From assembly GCF_002367995.1 (NCBI RefSeq), contig NZ_AP018207.1, positions 5,011,963 to 5,075,962 of the forward strand: 64,000 nucleotides of DNA, given 5' to 3'. Of the stretch, positions 7,167-15,723 are shown piece by piece. Source of the stretch: Calothrix brevissima NIES-22. Lineage in GTDB: Bacteria > Cyanobacteriota > Cyanobacteriia > Cyanobacteriales > Nostocaceae. Position numbers and translations under genes: made by a program. Positions within the stretch are counted from its first letter, which is position 1; each line of letters starts with the position of its first letter. Below the pieces are notes generated by a model. The model ran no database searches. It worked only from the letters and a program-made list of their open reading frames with translations, and was not told the DNA's origin.

Positions 7167-7985
7167 TTAATTCGACTTTTGCGGTTGTGGGTTAGTTGGC
7201 GGTTGGGAATTTTCTGCTTCTGGAATCGGGTCTTCTGGTTTGGGGTAGACAGCCACCCAATCTAAAGACCTAATTGGCGGGAAAAGTTCTACTTTGGCAA
7301 TCGATGCAGGTAGTTTCTTCAAATCTAGAGACTTAATTCTCCCTACTGCTACACCTGAAGGATACCTTTGACTGTAAGTTGATGTAGAGACAAAATCCCC
7401 GACCTTCACATTGGGAACTTTTTCATAAAATTCCAACACAGCCTCAGCTGAAGAATCGCCGCGCAAAACACCTTTAGCCGATGTCCGGCTAATTGTTACA
7501 CCCACTTGACTTTTGAGATCGCTGATCAGTAACACCCGGCTAGTATTCGGCGTCACGCTTTCTACTAAACCGACTAACCCACCTTCCGCTTTGACAATAA
7601 ACCCTGCTTGAATTCCCGAATTACTACCCCGATCTAAGGTAATTTGCTGCCACCAATGATCGGCACTGCGTCCTAATACCCGCGCGGGAATTGGGCGTGA
7701 TGCAACTGGTTCTTTGGTGACATAACCCAACAAGTTTTGTAACTTTTTGTTTTGACTTTCTAAATCTACAATTCGCGCTTGTAGTTCTAATGAACGGGCA
7801 TCTCTGAGGCGTTCTTCAGGGGTTGGCCCGGCTTGTAACATTTGTGCTGGACGAGTAATTACTTGGTACATTTCTAGCAGCAAAGCACCTTGGGTTTCCC
7901 GTAATACCCAAGCGCTACCTAATGCCAAAGCAACTAATCCTAGCTGTAAGCTTTTGCGATCCCACCAACGACGTAGTAACACCAT
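7167..7985 (-). CDS. mreC: Rod shape-determining protein MreC
   Basis: A 272-residue bitopic protein. It has one N-terminal span (SLQLGLVALALGSAWVLRET), then a coiled coil at about residues 60-95 (RLRDARSLELQARIVDLESQ, NKKLQNLLGY). The MreC beta domain follows (ARVLGRSADHWWQQITLDRG, KAEGGLVGLVESVTPNTSRV, VGDFVSTSTYSQRYPSGVAV) with a proline-rich end. It scaffolds the elongation complex in the periplasm. It lies between mreB and mreD, all on the minus strand; the 131-base gap from mreB holds a 14-bp hairpin. Confidence 0.94.
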   Translation of the reverse strand: MVLLRRWWDRKSLQLGLVALALGSAWVLRETQGALLLEMYQVITRPAQMLQAGPTPEERLRDARSLELQARIVDLESQNKKLQNLLGYVTKEPVASRPIPARVLGRSADHWWQQITLDRGSNSGIQAGFIVKAEGGLVGLVESVTPNTSRVLLISDLKSQVGVTISRTSAKGVLRGDSSAEAVLEFYEKVPNVKVGDFVSTSTYSQRYPSGVAVGRIKSLDLKKLPASIAKVELFPPIRSLDWVAVYPKPEDPIPEAENSQPPTNPQPQKSN

Positions 7986-8070
7986 CTATCCATACCTTAA
8001 TTTTTATATGTTTATATAATTTGAGAAATTTTCAGTTTTATTTAGTTGTATCTATATAAAACCCAATATC

Positions 8071-8106
8071 AGATATTGAATTCTAAATATCTAGAATTCA
8101 ATATCT
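8071..8106. promoter_or_regulatory. 14-bp perfect hairpin in the mreB-mreC gap
   Basis: AGATATTGAATTCT (8071-8084) and its exact complement (8093-8106) enclose 8 bases, starting 11 bases beyond the mreB stop codon. No strong U-tract follows on the minus strand. An mRNA-stabilising or attenuating hairpin that sets the mreB:mreC ratio is more likely than a full terminator. Confidence 0.5.
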
Positions 8107-8116
8107 AATATTTTTG

Positions 8117-9160
8117 CTACATGTTTCGAGAACGACCGCTAAATACCCGTTCCAGTTGCTTGAAGTTTTCCAAAACACGACCTGTTCCCAAAACCACACA
8201 ACATAAAGGATCGGCAGCGATGTGTGTAACTATACCTGTCTCATGACTAATCAGCGTATCTATACCTTTGAGTAAAGCACCACCACCAGCCAGCATAATA
8301 CCCCGGTCAATAATATCGGCTGCGAGTTCGGGAGGTGTCCGTTCTAATGTGCGTTTCACCGCTTCAATAATTACTGATAGCGGTTCGAGCATACTTTCAC
8401 GAATTTCCGGGCCTTTAATTGTCACAGTCCGTGGTAGACCAGAAAGTAAATGTAAGCCCCGGACTTCCATCATGGAATCATTATCGTCATTGGTGGGATA
8501 GGCAGAACCAATGCGAATTTTGATGTCCTCAGCAGTCCGTTCTCCAATCACTAAGTTATGAACTTTCTTCATATATTGCAGAATTGCTTCTGTGAGTTCA
8601 TCGCCTGCAATTCTGACTGACTCGCTCAGTACTGTACCTTGGAGACTGAGTACTGCAACTTCTGTAGTACCACCACCAATATCAATAATCATGTTACCAG
8701 TTGGTTCGGCTACTGGTAATCCTGCACCAATGGCTGCGGCGACTGGTTCATCAATTAAATAAACTTCTCTGGCTCCAGCTTGGGAAGCTGCATCCATGAC
8801 AGCTCTTCTTTCTACCCCTGTGACACCACTGGGAATACCAATGACAATTCGTGGTAGAATCAATGACCTACCTTCATTAACACGTTGAATAAAACTCTTT
8901 AACATCAGCTCGGCTGTGTCAAAGTCAGCGATTACCCCATCGCGCAAAGGACGAAGAGCAACCACATTTCCTGGTGTTCTACCGAGCATTTTTTTAGCAT
9001 CTTCACCCACAGCTAGTGCAATCTTTTCGTTTTGATCGATAGCTACTACCGAAGGTTCTTGGAGTACAATACCTTTACCTGATACATAAACGAGGGTATT
9101 AGCAGTACCGAGGTCGATACCCATATCCCACGATGAGCGAAAGTTCCTGAAAAGACCCAC
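8117..9160 (-). CDS. mreB: Rod shape-determining protein MreB
   Basis: A 347-residue bacterial actin. Phosphate-binding motifs are present: DLGTANTLVYV at residues 17-27, the connect and phosphate-2 region (GNMIIDIGGGTTEVAVLSL), and the adenosine motif (GIMLAGGGALLKGID). Length is normal. The frame starts at a GTG (9160) preceded by AGGACGC; an in-frame ATG giving MGIDLGTANT is too far inside. MreB polymerises under the membrane and directs lateral wall synthesis. It is the first gene of mreBCD and is divergent from ssb across 332 bases, which must hold both promoters. Confidence 0.96.
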   Translation of the reverse strand: MGLFRNFRSSWDMGIDLGTANTLVYVSGKGIVLQEPSVVAIDQNEKIALAVGEDAKKMLGRTPGNVVALRPLRDGVIADFDTAELMLKSFIQRVNEGRSLILPRIVIGIPSGVTGVERRAVMDAASQAGAREVYLIDEPVAAAIGAGLPVAEPTGNMIIDIGGGTTEVAVLSLQGTVLSESVRIAGDELTEAILQYMKKVHNLVIGERTAEDIKIRIGSAYPTNDDNDSMMEVRGLHLLSGLPRTVTIKGPEIRESMLEPLSVIIEAVKRTLERTPPELAADIIDRGIMLAGGGALLKGIDTLISHETGIVTHIAADPLCCVVLGTGRVLENFKQLERVFSGRSRNM

Positions 9161-9492
9161 GCGTCCTACGCCCCCTATTTGCGATACTTGATGACTACGA
9201 CGGTTAGAGTTAATCGTGCTGGATTTTATTACGTTTTTGTTCTTTAGTCCAGTAAAGATAGCTATTTTTTGAGAGATTTTTTGAGAATCTTTACTGGCTT
9301 TGAGCCTAATATTTTTCGATCTTCTTTGAGTGCAACAATATATCCGTATAGTTTTCTACTTTCTCTCTAGTATTTTGTATCATTTTTCGATACAAGTTTA
9401 TTGCTAAATCTTTAACATATTTTCAATAGTTTCACAATTCGCTATGATGGAATTCAAGATAGATAAGTACGTATGTACTGAAAGGGAAACCC
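9161..9492. other. Divergent promoter region mreB / ssb
   Basis: A gene-free, AT-rich stretch with long T/A tracts. It must carry the promoters for mreB (left) and ssb (right). No operator could be named. Confidence 0.5.
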
Positions 9493-9855
9493 ATGAGTAT
9501 TAATATTGTCACCCTTGTTGGTCGTGTAGGCGGCGACCCAGATATTAAATATTTTGAGTCAGGTAGTGTGAAGTGTCGATTGACACTAGCAGTAAATCGG
9601 CGATCGCGAAATCGAGATGAGCCTGATTGGTTCACCTTAGAATTGTGGGATAAAACAGCAGAAATTGCGGGTAATTATGTACGCAAAGGTAGCTTAATTG
9701 GCATTAAAGGCTCACTCAAGTTTGACACATGGAGCGATCGCCAAACCGGAGCCAGCCGTTCTATGCCCGTCATTCGAGTAGACCAGCTAGAATTATTAGG
9801 TTCCAAGCGCGATAATGAAGGGGGCGGAGGAGATTTTTCGCCAGAAAATTTCTAA
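9493..9855 (+). CDS. ssb: Single-stranded DNA-binding protein
   Basis: A 120-residue OB-fold protein. The start MSINIVTLVGRVGGDPDIKY matches SSB strand 1, with KCRLTLAVNRRSR, EPDWFTLELWDKTAEIAGNY and VRKGSLIGIKGSLKFDTWSD through the fold at about residues 4-105. The tail is very short (GGGGDFSPENF). It lacks the long disordered linker and DDDIPF tip that recruit partners in Escherichia coli, although an acidic residue and a terminal Phe remain. Such short SSBs are usual in cyanobacteria. Role: protects single strands in replication and repair. The ATG follows GAAAGGGAAACCC. Confidence 0.92.
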   Translation: MSINIVTLVGRVGGDPDIKYFESGSVKCRLTLAVNRRSRNRDEPDWFTLELWDKTAEIAGNYVRKGSLIGIKGSLKFDTWSDRQTGASRSMPVIRVDQLELLGSKRDNEGGGGDFSPENF

Positions 9856-9862
9856 ATATTTA

Positions 9863-9893
9863 GTCAACAGTCAACAGTCAACAGTCAACAGTC
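9863..9893. repeat. TCAACAG heptamer tandem repeat
   Basis: Four head-to-tail copies of GTCAACA directly after ssb, followed by degenerate TTGACTA units up to the SIMPL gene stop. Classic short tandemly repeated repetitive sequence of heterocystous cyanobacteria. Confidence 0.85.
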
Positions 9894-9933
9894 TGATGCT
9901 ATTGACTATTGACTATTGACCTTGGACTATTGA

Positions 9934-10683
9934 CTAATAACTAATTTGCAAAGTTACCGATGCTTCTACTTGCTGTTCGCCACCAATTATCGGGGTAGAG
10001 ACATCTGCACTATTACCTTTGAAAGCTTCAGAACGCATTAATACAGGTGAAGGTGGTGGGGCGCTAGCACCGTTGATTTGAATACTTACCACTTCCTTAG
10101 AATTCAAACCTAAGCTACTAAACACAGCTTGAGCTTGAGCTTGGGCGTCTTGGGTGGCTTCTTTGAGTGCTTGCTTTTGAGCAGATGCGATCGCTTCATC
10201 AGTAGCCACAAAACTAATACCATTAATTTGTGTTGCTCCAGCCTTTACCGCATCGTCTAATAATGTACCGGCTTTATCTGTAGCAATCCGAAAACTGACA
10301 ATATTGCTAGCCGCATAACCAGTAATTCGCTGCACATTATTCGTATAACTATAAACTGGATTCAAGCGGATACCAGTAGTTTGCAACTTTTCCACATTCC
10401 GGCTCTTAAGTAAAGCTACCACGGCTGCTGACCGACGGGCGGCTTCCTCTTGTACTTCTTGGGCTGTTTTACCTTGAATTTCTACACCCAAACTGACTAA
10501 AGATAAAGTAGTCGGAATTGATTCCATACCCCTACCGCTAACAGTAAGTGTGCGCCATAATTTTTCTTTTTCTTGTGCCAATCCAGGCTGCATAAAAGTT
10601 ACACAGACAAGCATTGCTAAAGGTAAAGTTTGCCAAAATTTACCAATACGAAATTGGGAACCGGATAAAGCGGCTCTAGACAT
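9934..10683 (-). CDS. SIMPL (DUF541) domain periplasmic protein
   Basis: A 249-residue exported protein. A hydrophobic signal (FWQTLPLAMLVCVTFMQPGL, cleavage near A-Q) is followed by the SIMPL domain at about residues 42-248. Typical elements are TLTVSGRGMESIPTTLSLVS, a helix with RRSAAVVALLKSRNVEKLQT, a GIRLNPVYSY strand and GYAASNIVSFRI. The family (BP26/YggE-like) forms oligomeric channel-like rings in some bacteria and is linked to oxidative-stress tolerance. It is monocistronic. Function in this organism is not known. Confidence 0.88.
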   Translation of the reverse strand: MSRAALSGSQFRIGKFWQTLPLAMLVCVTFMQPGLAQEKEKLWRTLTVSGRGMESIPTTLSLVSLGVEIQGKTAQEVQEEAARRSAAVVALLKSRNVEKLQTTGIRLNPVYSYTNNVQRITGYAASNIVSFRIATDKAGTLLDDAVKAGATQINGISFVATDEAIASAQKQALKEATQDAQAQAQAVFSSLGLNSKEVVSIQINGASAPPPSPVLMRSEAFKGNSADVSTPIIGGEQQVEASVTLQISY

Positions 10684-11164
10684 AAGATGTGCACTCCTCG
10701 GAATAATTAATTAGAGATGTTTGTCATGGTATATCTAAGCAATTGTCATTGAACGGTCAACTGTTAATAGTTAACCGCCATCAAGAGATTTGCACAATTC
10801 TCCCGAATTGACACCAATTGAATAGATACGATTTGTGTATTCCTACTGTGACATTGCTCAAGTCAAAAATACAGATGGTTACATTTTTGGAAACTGAAAA
10901 AATTGGGCATTGGGGAGCCACTGCATTGGGCGGGTTTCCCGACTTGTTCGCTGGAAGCGTTCCCCCAGGGTAGCAAGTGGCGTCATTGGGTATTGGGCAT
11001 TGGTTCTTAGGTGGGAAATATCTGCATTTAGTTGGGTAACACCTAATGCGGTTGACAAATAGCACCAATTAATATCTCGATTTCATGGCAATTTCGCAAA
11101 AATCTCCAAAAAGTTACGTTGGATAAAAGGGTAAAAATTAAAGAGAAGGATTTTCACAGAACCA
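10684..11164. other. Intergenic region with repeats
   Basis: No believable gene. It includes GTTAATAGTTAACCG-type heptamers (10755-10780) and ATTGGGCATTGG repeats with a GGGAACGCTTCC-type inverted segment (10905-11010). The antiporter promoter should lie in the last 100 bases. Confidence 0.45.
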
Positions 11165-12607
11165 ATGCAGCTTTTAAATGCAATCAACTTCTCTTTTCCT
11201 CTGCTGGCAAGCACAACAGAAACAGCAGATAGCTCAATGGTAGTCGCAGCAGTACTATTGAGCTTAGTAGTCATCTACCTCGCTAGCAAAGTTGGTGGGG
11301 AGTTATCCAATCGAGTTGGTTTACCGCCTGTTTTAGGCGAACTCGTTGGTGGTGTAATCGTTGGTATTTCTGTCTTACACCTTTTGGTATTTCCTGAAGC
11401 TGGTACAGATAGTTCTAGTTCCTTAATTATTTCTTTCTTGCAAAGCACTGCTGGATTAAGCCCACAAGCGGCTGATAGCGTATTTACAGCGCAATCAGAG
11501 GTAATTTCGGTTTTAGCAGAATTGGGCGTGATCATCCTGCTATTTGAGATTGGTTTGGAGTCCAACTTAAAAGATCTAATGGCAGTTGGCATCCAAGCTA
11601 CTATTGTGGCGGTAGTAGGGGTAGTAGCACCCTTTGCTGCGGGTACTGTTGGATTAATGACTTTATTTGGTGTGGGTGCTGTACCAGCAATTTTTGCTGG
11701 GGCGGCTTTGACGGCTACGAGTATTGGTATTACTTCCAAGGTACTTTCAGAAATTGGTCGTCTCAATTCTAAAGAAGGACAGATTATTCTCGGTGCGGCG
11801 GTAATTGATGACGTACTGGGAATTATTGTGTTAGCAGTGGTGGCGAGTTTGGCGAAAGATGGTGAAGTAGATGTAACTAAAGTCATTTATCTCATTATTA
11901 GTGCCACTGCTTTTTTACTGGGTGCGATTCTACTGGGCAATGTTTTTAATAAGTCTTTTGTCGCCATTGTCGATCGCCTCAAAACCAGAGGTGAATTGAT
12001 TATCCCAGCATTTATCTTTGCCTTTGTAATGGCATATCTGGCGGCGGTGATTCAATTAGAAGCAATTCTCGGTGCTTTTGCTGCTGGTTTGGTTTTGGAA
12101 GAAACAGATAAGCGCAAAGAACTGCAAAAGCAAGTGATTCCTGTCGCTGATATGTTAGTCCCCATTTTCTTTGTTGTCGTTGGGGCAAAAACAGATTTAA
12201 GCGTATTAAACCCAGCTATTCCTAGCAATCGTGAAGGTTTGGTGATGGCAACTTTCCTGATTTTAGTCGCCATTCTCGGTAAAGTGATTACGGGCTTAAC
12301 GGTGTTTGGTCAACCACAAATCAACAGGTTGGCAATTGGTGTGGGGATGATTCCCAGAGGTGAAGTTGGATTAGTATTTGCTGGTGTTGGTGCGGCTAGT
12401 GGCGTCCTCTCTAAACCGCTAGGTGCAGCAATTATCATGATGGTAATCTTGACAACCTTTTTAGCGCCTCCCTTGTTACGGTTTGTCTTTCCAGACACAG
12501 ACACAGCAACAGACTCAGAGAATCTAATTTTAGATGGTGCTGCACCATCTTTAACCATAGAAAAACCTGCGTTGCTGGAGTCGGAAACTGATTTACGCGA
12601 AAGTTAA
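11165..12607 (+). CDS. Cation:proton antiporter (CPA2 family)
   Basis: A 480-residue membrane protein with about 12 spans. Family features are GGELSNRVGLPPVLGELVGG near residues 44-63, VISVLAELGVIILLFEIGLE, a span pair with TATSIGITSKVLSE, the conserved acidic pair AAVIDDVLGIIVLA (ion-binding Asp residues), and AIGVGMIPRGEVGLVFAGVG near the C-terminus. A short cytoplasmic acidic tail follows with no NAD-binding domain, so it resembles NapA/KefB-like transporters without the RCK domain. It exchanges Na+ or K+ for H+; the ion cannot be told from sequence. It is monocistronic and ends at a strong hairpin. Confidence 0.9.
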   Translation: MQLLNAINFSFPLLASTTETADSSMVVAAVLLSLVVIYLASKVGGELSNRVGLPPVLGELVGGVIVGISVLHLLVFPEAGTDSSSSLIISFLQSTAGLSPQAADSVFTAQSEVISVLAELGVIILLFEIGLESNLKDLMAVGIQATIVAVVGVVAPFAAGTVGLMTLFGVGAVPAIFAGAALTATSIGITSKVLSEIGRLNSKEGQIILGAAVIDDVLGIIVLAVVASLAKDGEVDVTKVIYLIISATAFLLGAILLGNVFNKSFVAIVDRLKTRGELIIPAFIFAFVMAYLAAVIQLEAILGAFAAGLVLEETDKRKELQKQVIPVADMLVPIFFVVVGAKTDLSVLNPAIPSNREGLVMATFLILVAILGKVITGLTVFGQPQINRLAIGVGMIPRGEVGLVFAGVGAASGVLSKPLGAAIIMMVILTTFLAPPLLRFVFPDTDTATDSENLILDGAAPSLTIEKPALLESETDLRES

Positions 12608-12660
12608 CGATCCGCCTTGGGTAGAAACCCCCTGTTGATTTTACCTTGAGGTAGATTAAG

Positions 12661-12695
12661 ACTGAGTTCTGAATCATTATTGCTCAGAACTCAGT
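12661..12695 (+). terminator. 12-bp hairpin terminator after the antiporter gene
   Basis: ACTGAGTTCTGA (12661-12672) and TCAGAACTCAGT (12684-12695) pair perfectly around 11 bases, 54 bases past the stop. The following T content is modest (TACTAATT). Confidence 0.6.
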
Positions 12696-13171
12696 TACTA
12701 ATTGCGATCGCTAACAGATTGGTTGTTGAGCATTCTGTGTCAGTATTCTCCGAAGTATCTAGGGATTTAGCGGCGATACTAGGAAACTTCTCACTCGCTG
12801 ACGCCGTCCCCTAAGATTGTCAATTTTAGTTTTTTATGATGACAATCAACCTTCGGAATGCGATCGGTTTCCAGGTTGTTGCGATTTTATTGTGCCACTT
12901 TCGGCAAGTTTCGCCCAATTAGGGATTACCCAGCACCCGCCGGAAAAAATCAGTTTTTTCTTGCCTGAACCAAGAGAATATATTCATGGCGTTTCCTGAC
13001 AACTAACAAGCGCAGCGCCATAAACGTGTAAACTTATACATTGTTAACCATGTTGTGCTGATGGCGCTAAACTTTCAGCAGGCAACAACAGCTAAATTTT
13101 GGTGGTGAAAGTGTGACAATTTGCCAATATCTTGAAATATTGACTATTCCCATGAATGCGAATTAGGAGAA
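12696..13171. other. Leader region of the first amidase gene
   Basis: A gene-free stretch ending in TAGGAG, three bases before the amidase ATG. A 60-codon plus-strand frame at 12817-12999 exists but has no start signal or recognisable content. The same AATTAGGAGAAA leader motif precedes the second amidase, so these regions share ancestry. Confidence 0.4.
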
Positions 13172-15013
13172 ATGGCTGTAAAACTACACTGGTTACTACC
13201 TAGTACTTTGGGGACTATCTGCTTGCTATCGTCACCAACCTTAGCAGCAAGGCTAGAATCTTGGCGTTTTGATAGCGACCAAAATCAACTAGAAATTAAT
13301 ACGGCTGGTGGTGTCCAACCAAAGGCACAACTTATATTCAATCCCACTCGCTTGGTGATTGATTTGCCACAAACTGTATTTGGGCGTCCCCAGGTAACCC
13401 AAACAGTAGGTGGGGCGATTCGGTCGATTCGTGTGGGTCAATTTGACTCCGAAACAACTCGCATAGTGATTGAAATCACGCCTGGTTATACCATAGACCC
13501 CCAAAAGGTAAAATTTACGGGTCTTAGTGCTAGTCGGTGGCTAGTGCAATTACCTAGACCAGAAGTAGTGAAATCACAACCACCTACCAATAATGTTTAC
13601 AACGCCGTTACAACCAATCCGGGTAATAGACCTAAACCTGAATTTACCCCAGTTGTCAACACTGCTACTGGGATAACTCAAATTGAGAACTTACGAGTGA
13701 CAGGTGATGGGTTTTTCATTCGCACTAGCGGTGGTAACCCAAAAATTCAAGTTAATCGCACAAGCGATCGCCAAGCAATTAATATCGACATCTCCGGCGC
13801 AGCTTTATCTCCCAAACTAGAGCAGCGCGATATCTCGATTAACCGCTATGGTGTCAATCGCATCACCTTTAGCCAATTGCAATCACAACCACCTGTGGTA
13901 CGGATGACCATGCAGGTAAATAGCGATAGCCCCGATTGGCGAGCAAGCGGCAGCAGCGTGGGCGGGTTTGTGGTTCTGCCCAACAAGGGTATAGTCAGAT
14001 TACCGGAAAATAATCAATTTCCAGAAAATTCTCATACCGACTCACCAGCAACAATTCAATCCATAGAACTTGGTGGTGATGGTAGCCAACTGTTGATTCG
14101 CGCCGACCAAGCTTTATCAGCCACATCTGGGTGGGATAGAACAAGCGGTCTATTTCGGATCACCATTAATAATGCCAAACTAGCGCCTAGAGTCACTGGG
14201 CCAACATTGAATGCTAATAGCTCAGTATTACGGGTAAGAGTGCAACCCCAAGAATCAAATACTGTAGTTGTTTTCATCCAACCTGCTGCGGGAGTGCGAA
14301 TTGGCGAACTCAACCAAAATAACGGGTTTTTGGCACTGCAATTACAGCGTTCTTCCCAAGTTAGACCTCCAATAGGGTTACCACCCTTGCCATCACCTGG
14401 GAACACATTGCCAGATCCCAGCATTCCTAATCCGCCACCTGGATCTCAGCCTGGTACCCGTCCCAGAAATTTTGGCCGCGCTGTAGTTATTATTGACCCC
14501 GGTCACGGTGGTAAAGACTCAGGAGCGATTGGCATTGGTGGAGTGCGGGAGAAAGATATCATCCTACCCATTGGTAGAAGAGTGGCAGAAATTCTGCAAC
14601 AAAATGGCGTGCAAGTAATTATGACCAGAAACTCTGACTATTTTGTCAGCCTACAAGGGCGGGTAGAAATGTCTGAGAGAGCAAACGCCAGTGTATTTGT
14701 GAGTATTCATGCCAATTCCGCCGGTGCGGGGCGTCCCGAAGTCAGTGGTTTAGAAACCTACTACTATGACAACGGTTTAGGTTTAGCTCGCATCGTTCAT
14801 CACAGCATTCTCCAAAGCCTGAATGTCAGAGACCGAAATGTCAGACGAGCCAGATTTTATGTGCTGAGAAAAAGTTCTATGCCCTCGATTTTGGTAGAAA
14901 CCGGCTATTTAACGGGTCGGGAAGATGTTGCCAATTTAAAAACTTCAAGTTATCAAAATCAAATGGCAGAAGCGATCGCTCGCGGTATTCTCCAGTACTT
15001 ACGACAAAGATAA
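13172..15013 (+). CDS. amiC1: N-acetylmuramoyl-L-alanine amidase with AMIN domains (first copy)
   Basis: A 613-residue periplasmic amidase. A signal peptide (LLPSTLGTICLLSSPTLAAR) is followed by a first AMIN domain at about residues 25-130 (RLVIDLPQTVFGRPQ). AMIN-like repeats come next (IENLRVTGDGFFIRTSGGNP; IELGGDGSQLLIRADQALSA), then a proline-rich linker and an Amidase_3 domain at about 430-610. Zinc-site motifs are VIIDPGHGGKDSGA, the GVREKDI glutamate, and SIHANS; the catalytic Glu is in SILVETGYLTG. AMIN targets the septum. Orthologues in Nostoc and Anabaena (AmiC1/AmiC2) drill septal nanopores needed for cell-cell communication and heterocysts. It is followed by a 67% or more similar paralogue (judged by eye). 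Confidence 0.9.
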   Translation: MAVKLHWLLPSTLGTICLLSSPTLAARLESWRFDSDQNQLEINTAGGVQPKAQLIFNPTRLVIDLPQTVFGRPQVTQTVGGAIRSIRVGQFDSETTRIVIEITPGYTIDPQKVKFTGLSASRWLVQLPRPEVVKSQPPTNNVYNAVTTNPGNRPKPEFTPVVNTATGITQIENLRVTGDGFFIRTSGGNPKIQVNRTSDRQAINIDISGAALSPKLEQRDISINRYGVNRITFSQLQSQPPVVRMTMQVNSDSPDWRASGSSVGGFVVLPNKGIVRLPENNQFPENSHTDSPATIQSIELGGDGSQLLIRADQALSATSGWDRTSGLFRITINNAKLAPRVTGPTLNANSSVLRVRVQPQESNTVVVFIQPAAGVRIGELNQNNGFLALQLQRSSQVRPPIGLPPLPSPGNTLPDPSIPNPPPGSQPGTRPRNFGRAVVIIDPGHGGKDSGAIGIGGVREKDIILPIGRRVAEILQQNGVQVIMTRNSDYFVSLQGRVEMSERANASVFVSIHANSAGAGRPEVSGLETYYYDNGLGLARIVHHSILQSLNVRDRNVRRARFYVLRKSSMPSILVETGYLTGREDVANLKTSSYQNQMAEAIARGILQYLRQR

Positions 15014-15066
15014 GAAAATAAGTAGTAACTTTTGAGTAATTTCACTTAAAGGTTACTTATTTTCTT
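15013..15066 (+). terminator. Hairpin after the first amidase gene
   Basis: GAAAATAAGTA(gt)AAC pairs with GTTACTTATTTTC across a loop of about 20 bases, immediately after the stop. TTCTTCC follows. This suggests the two amidase genes are transcribed separately. Confidence 0.5.
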
Positions 15067-15723
15067 CCACATCAGGGTTCATCAAATCATCAGTAAATTA
15101 CCCAGTAAAATTATGAAAATAGATGTTTTTAGTCAGTAGTCAGTAGTCAGTGGTCAGTGGTCAGTAGTCAAGGGTTAATAGTTAAGACTGATTTTTCTTC
15201 CTTCCCTTGTCTTCCTTCCAATTCTCAATGCCCCATGCCCAATGCCCAATGCCCCACAACATTATTGCTGCAAAAAAATTATAAAATACAGCCTCTATTT
15301 CAGAGGAAATTAATCTCATCTGTACTGCTCGGCACACCCATTCATCAATATTTTTCTAAATATTAAAGAGTAGCTGTCACCAACCTAAAAAACCTAGTTG
15401 ATAATAGTTTTATTTTTACACTCGGTGCATTAACTACTAGCAATCAAAACAAATTAACAGCAATTTTGGATTGATTACATCAGCTTAATTTTAGTGATTT
15501 TTTTGGTGTACCTTGACAATTTCTTCGCTAAAAATTAGCAATGCTTGCAGCATGGCAGAATTACAAAGATATGTTAAAATCTTACGCCATTAGCTGTGTA
15601 TTTAATCCCAGCGAGAAATGTTTTGCTGCATTCCATCTCTAGTGTGGGCGGTGACGGTGTGAGGAACAAACGACATTTTAATAGCCGAAAGGCTGCCATA
15701 AATACGAATTAGGAGAAAAAATT
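15067..15723. other. Gap between the two amidase genes
   Basis: No gene is seen. Contents are AGTCAGTGGTC-type tandem repeats (15130-15170), CCCCATGCCCAATG repeats (15228-15255), an AT-rich stretch, and the leader of the second amidase ending in TAGGAGAAAAAATT. The second gene therefore has room for its own promoter. Confidence 0.5.

Noticed and set aside
10781-11068. 95-codon minus-strand frame
   Set aside because: It runs through ATTGGGCATTGG-type repeats, which explain its composition.
12817-12999. 60-codon plus-strand frame with three cysteines
   Set aside because: Needs a TTG start, no ribosome-binding site, no recognisable motif; the region is more likely amidase leader.
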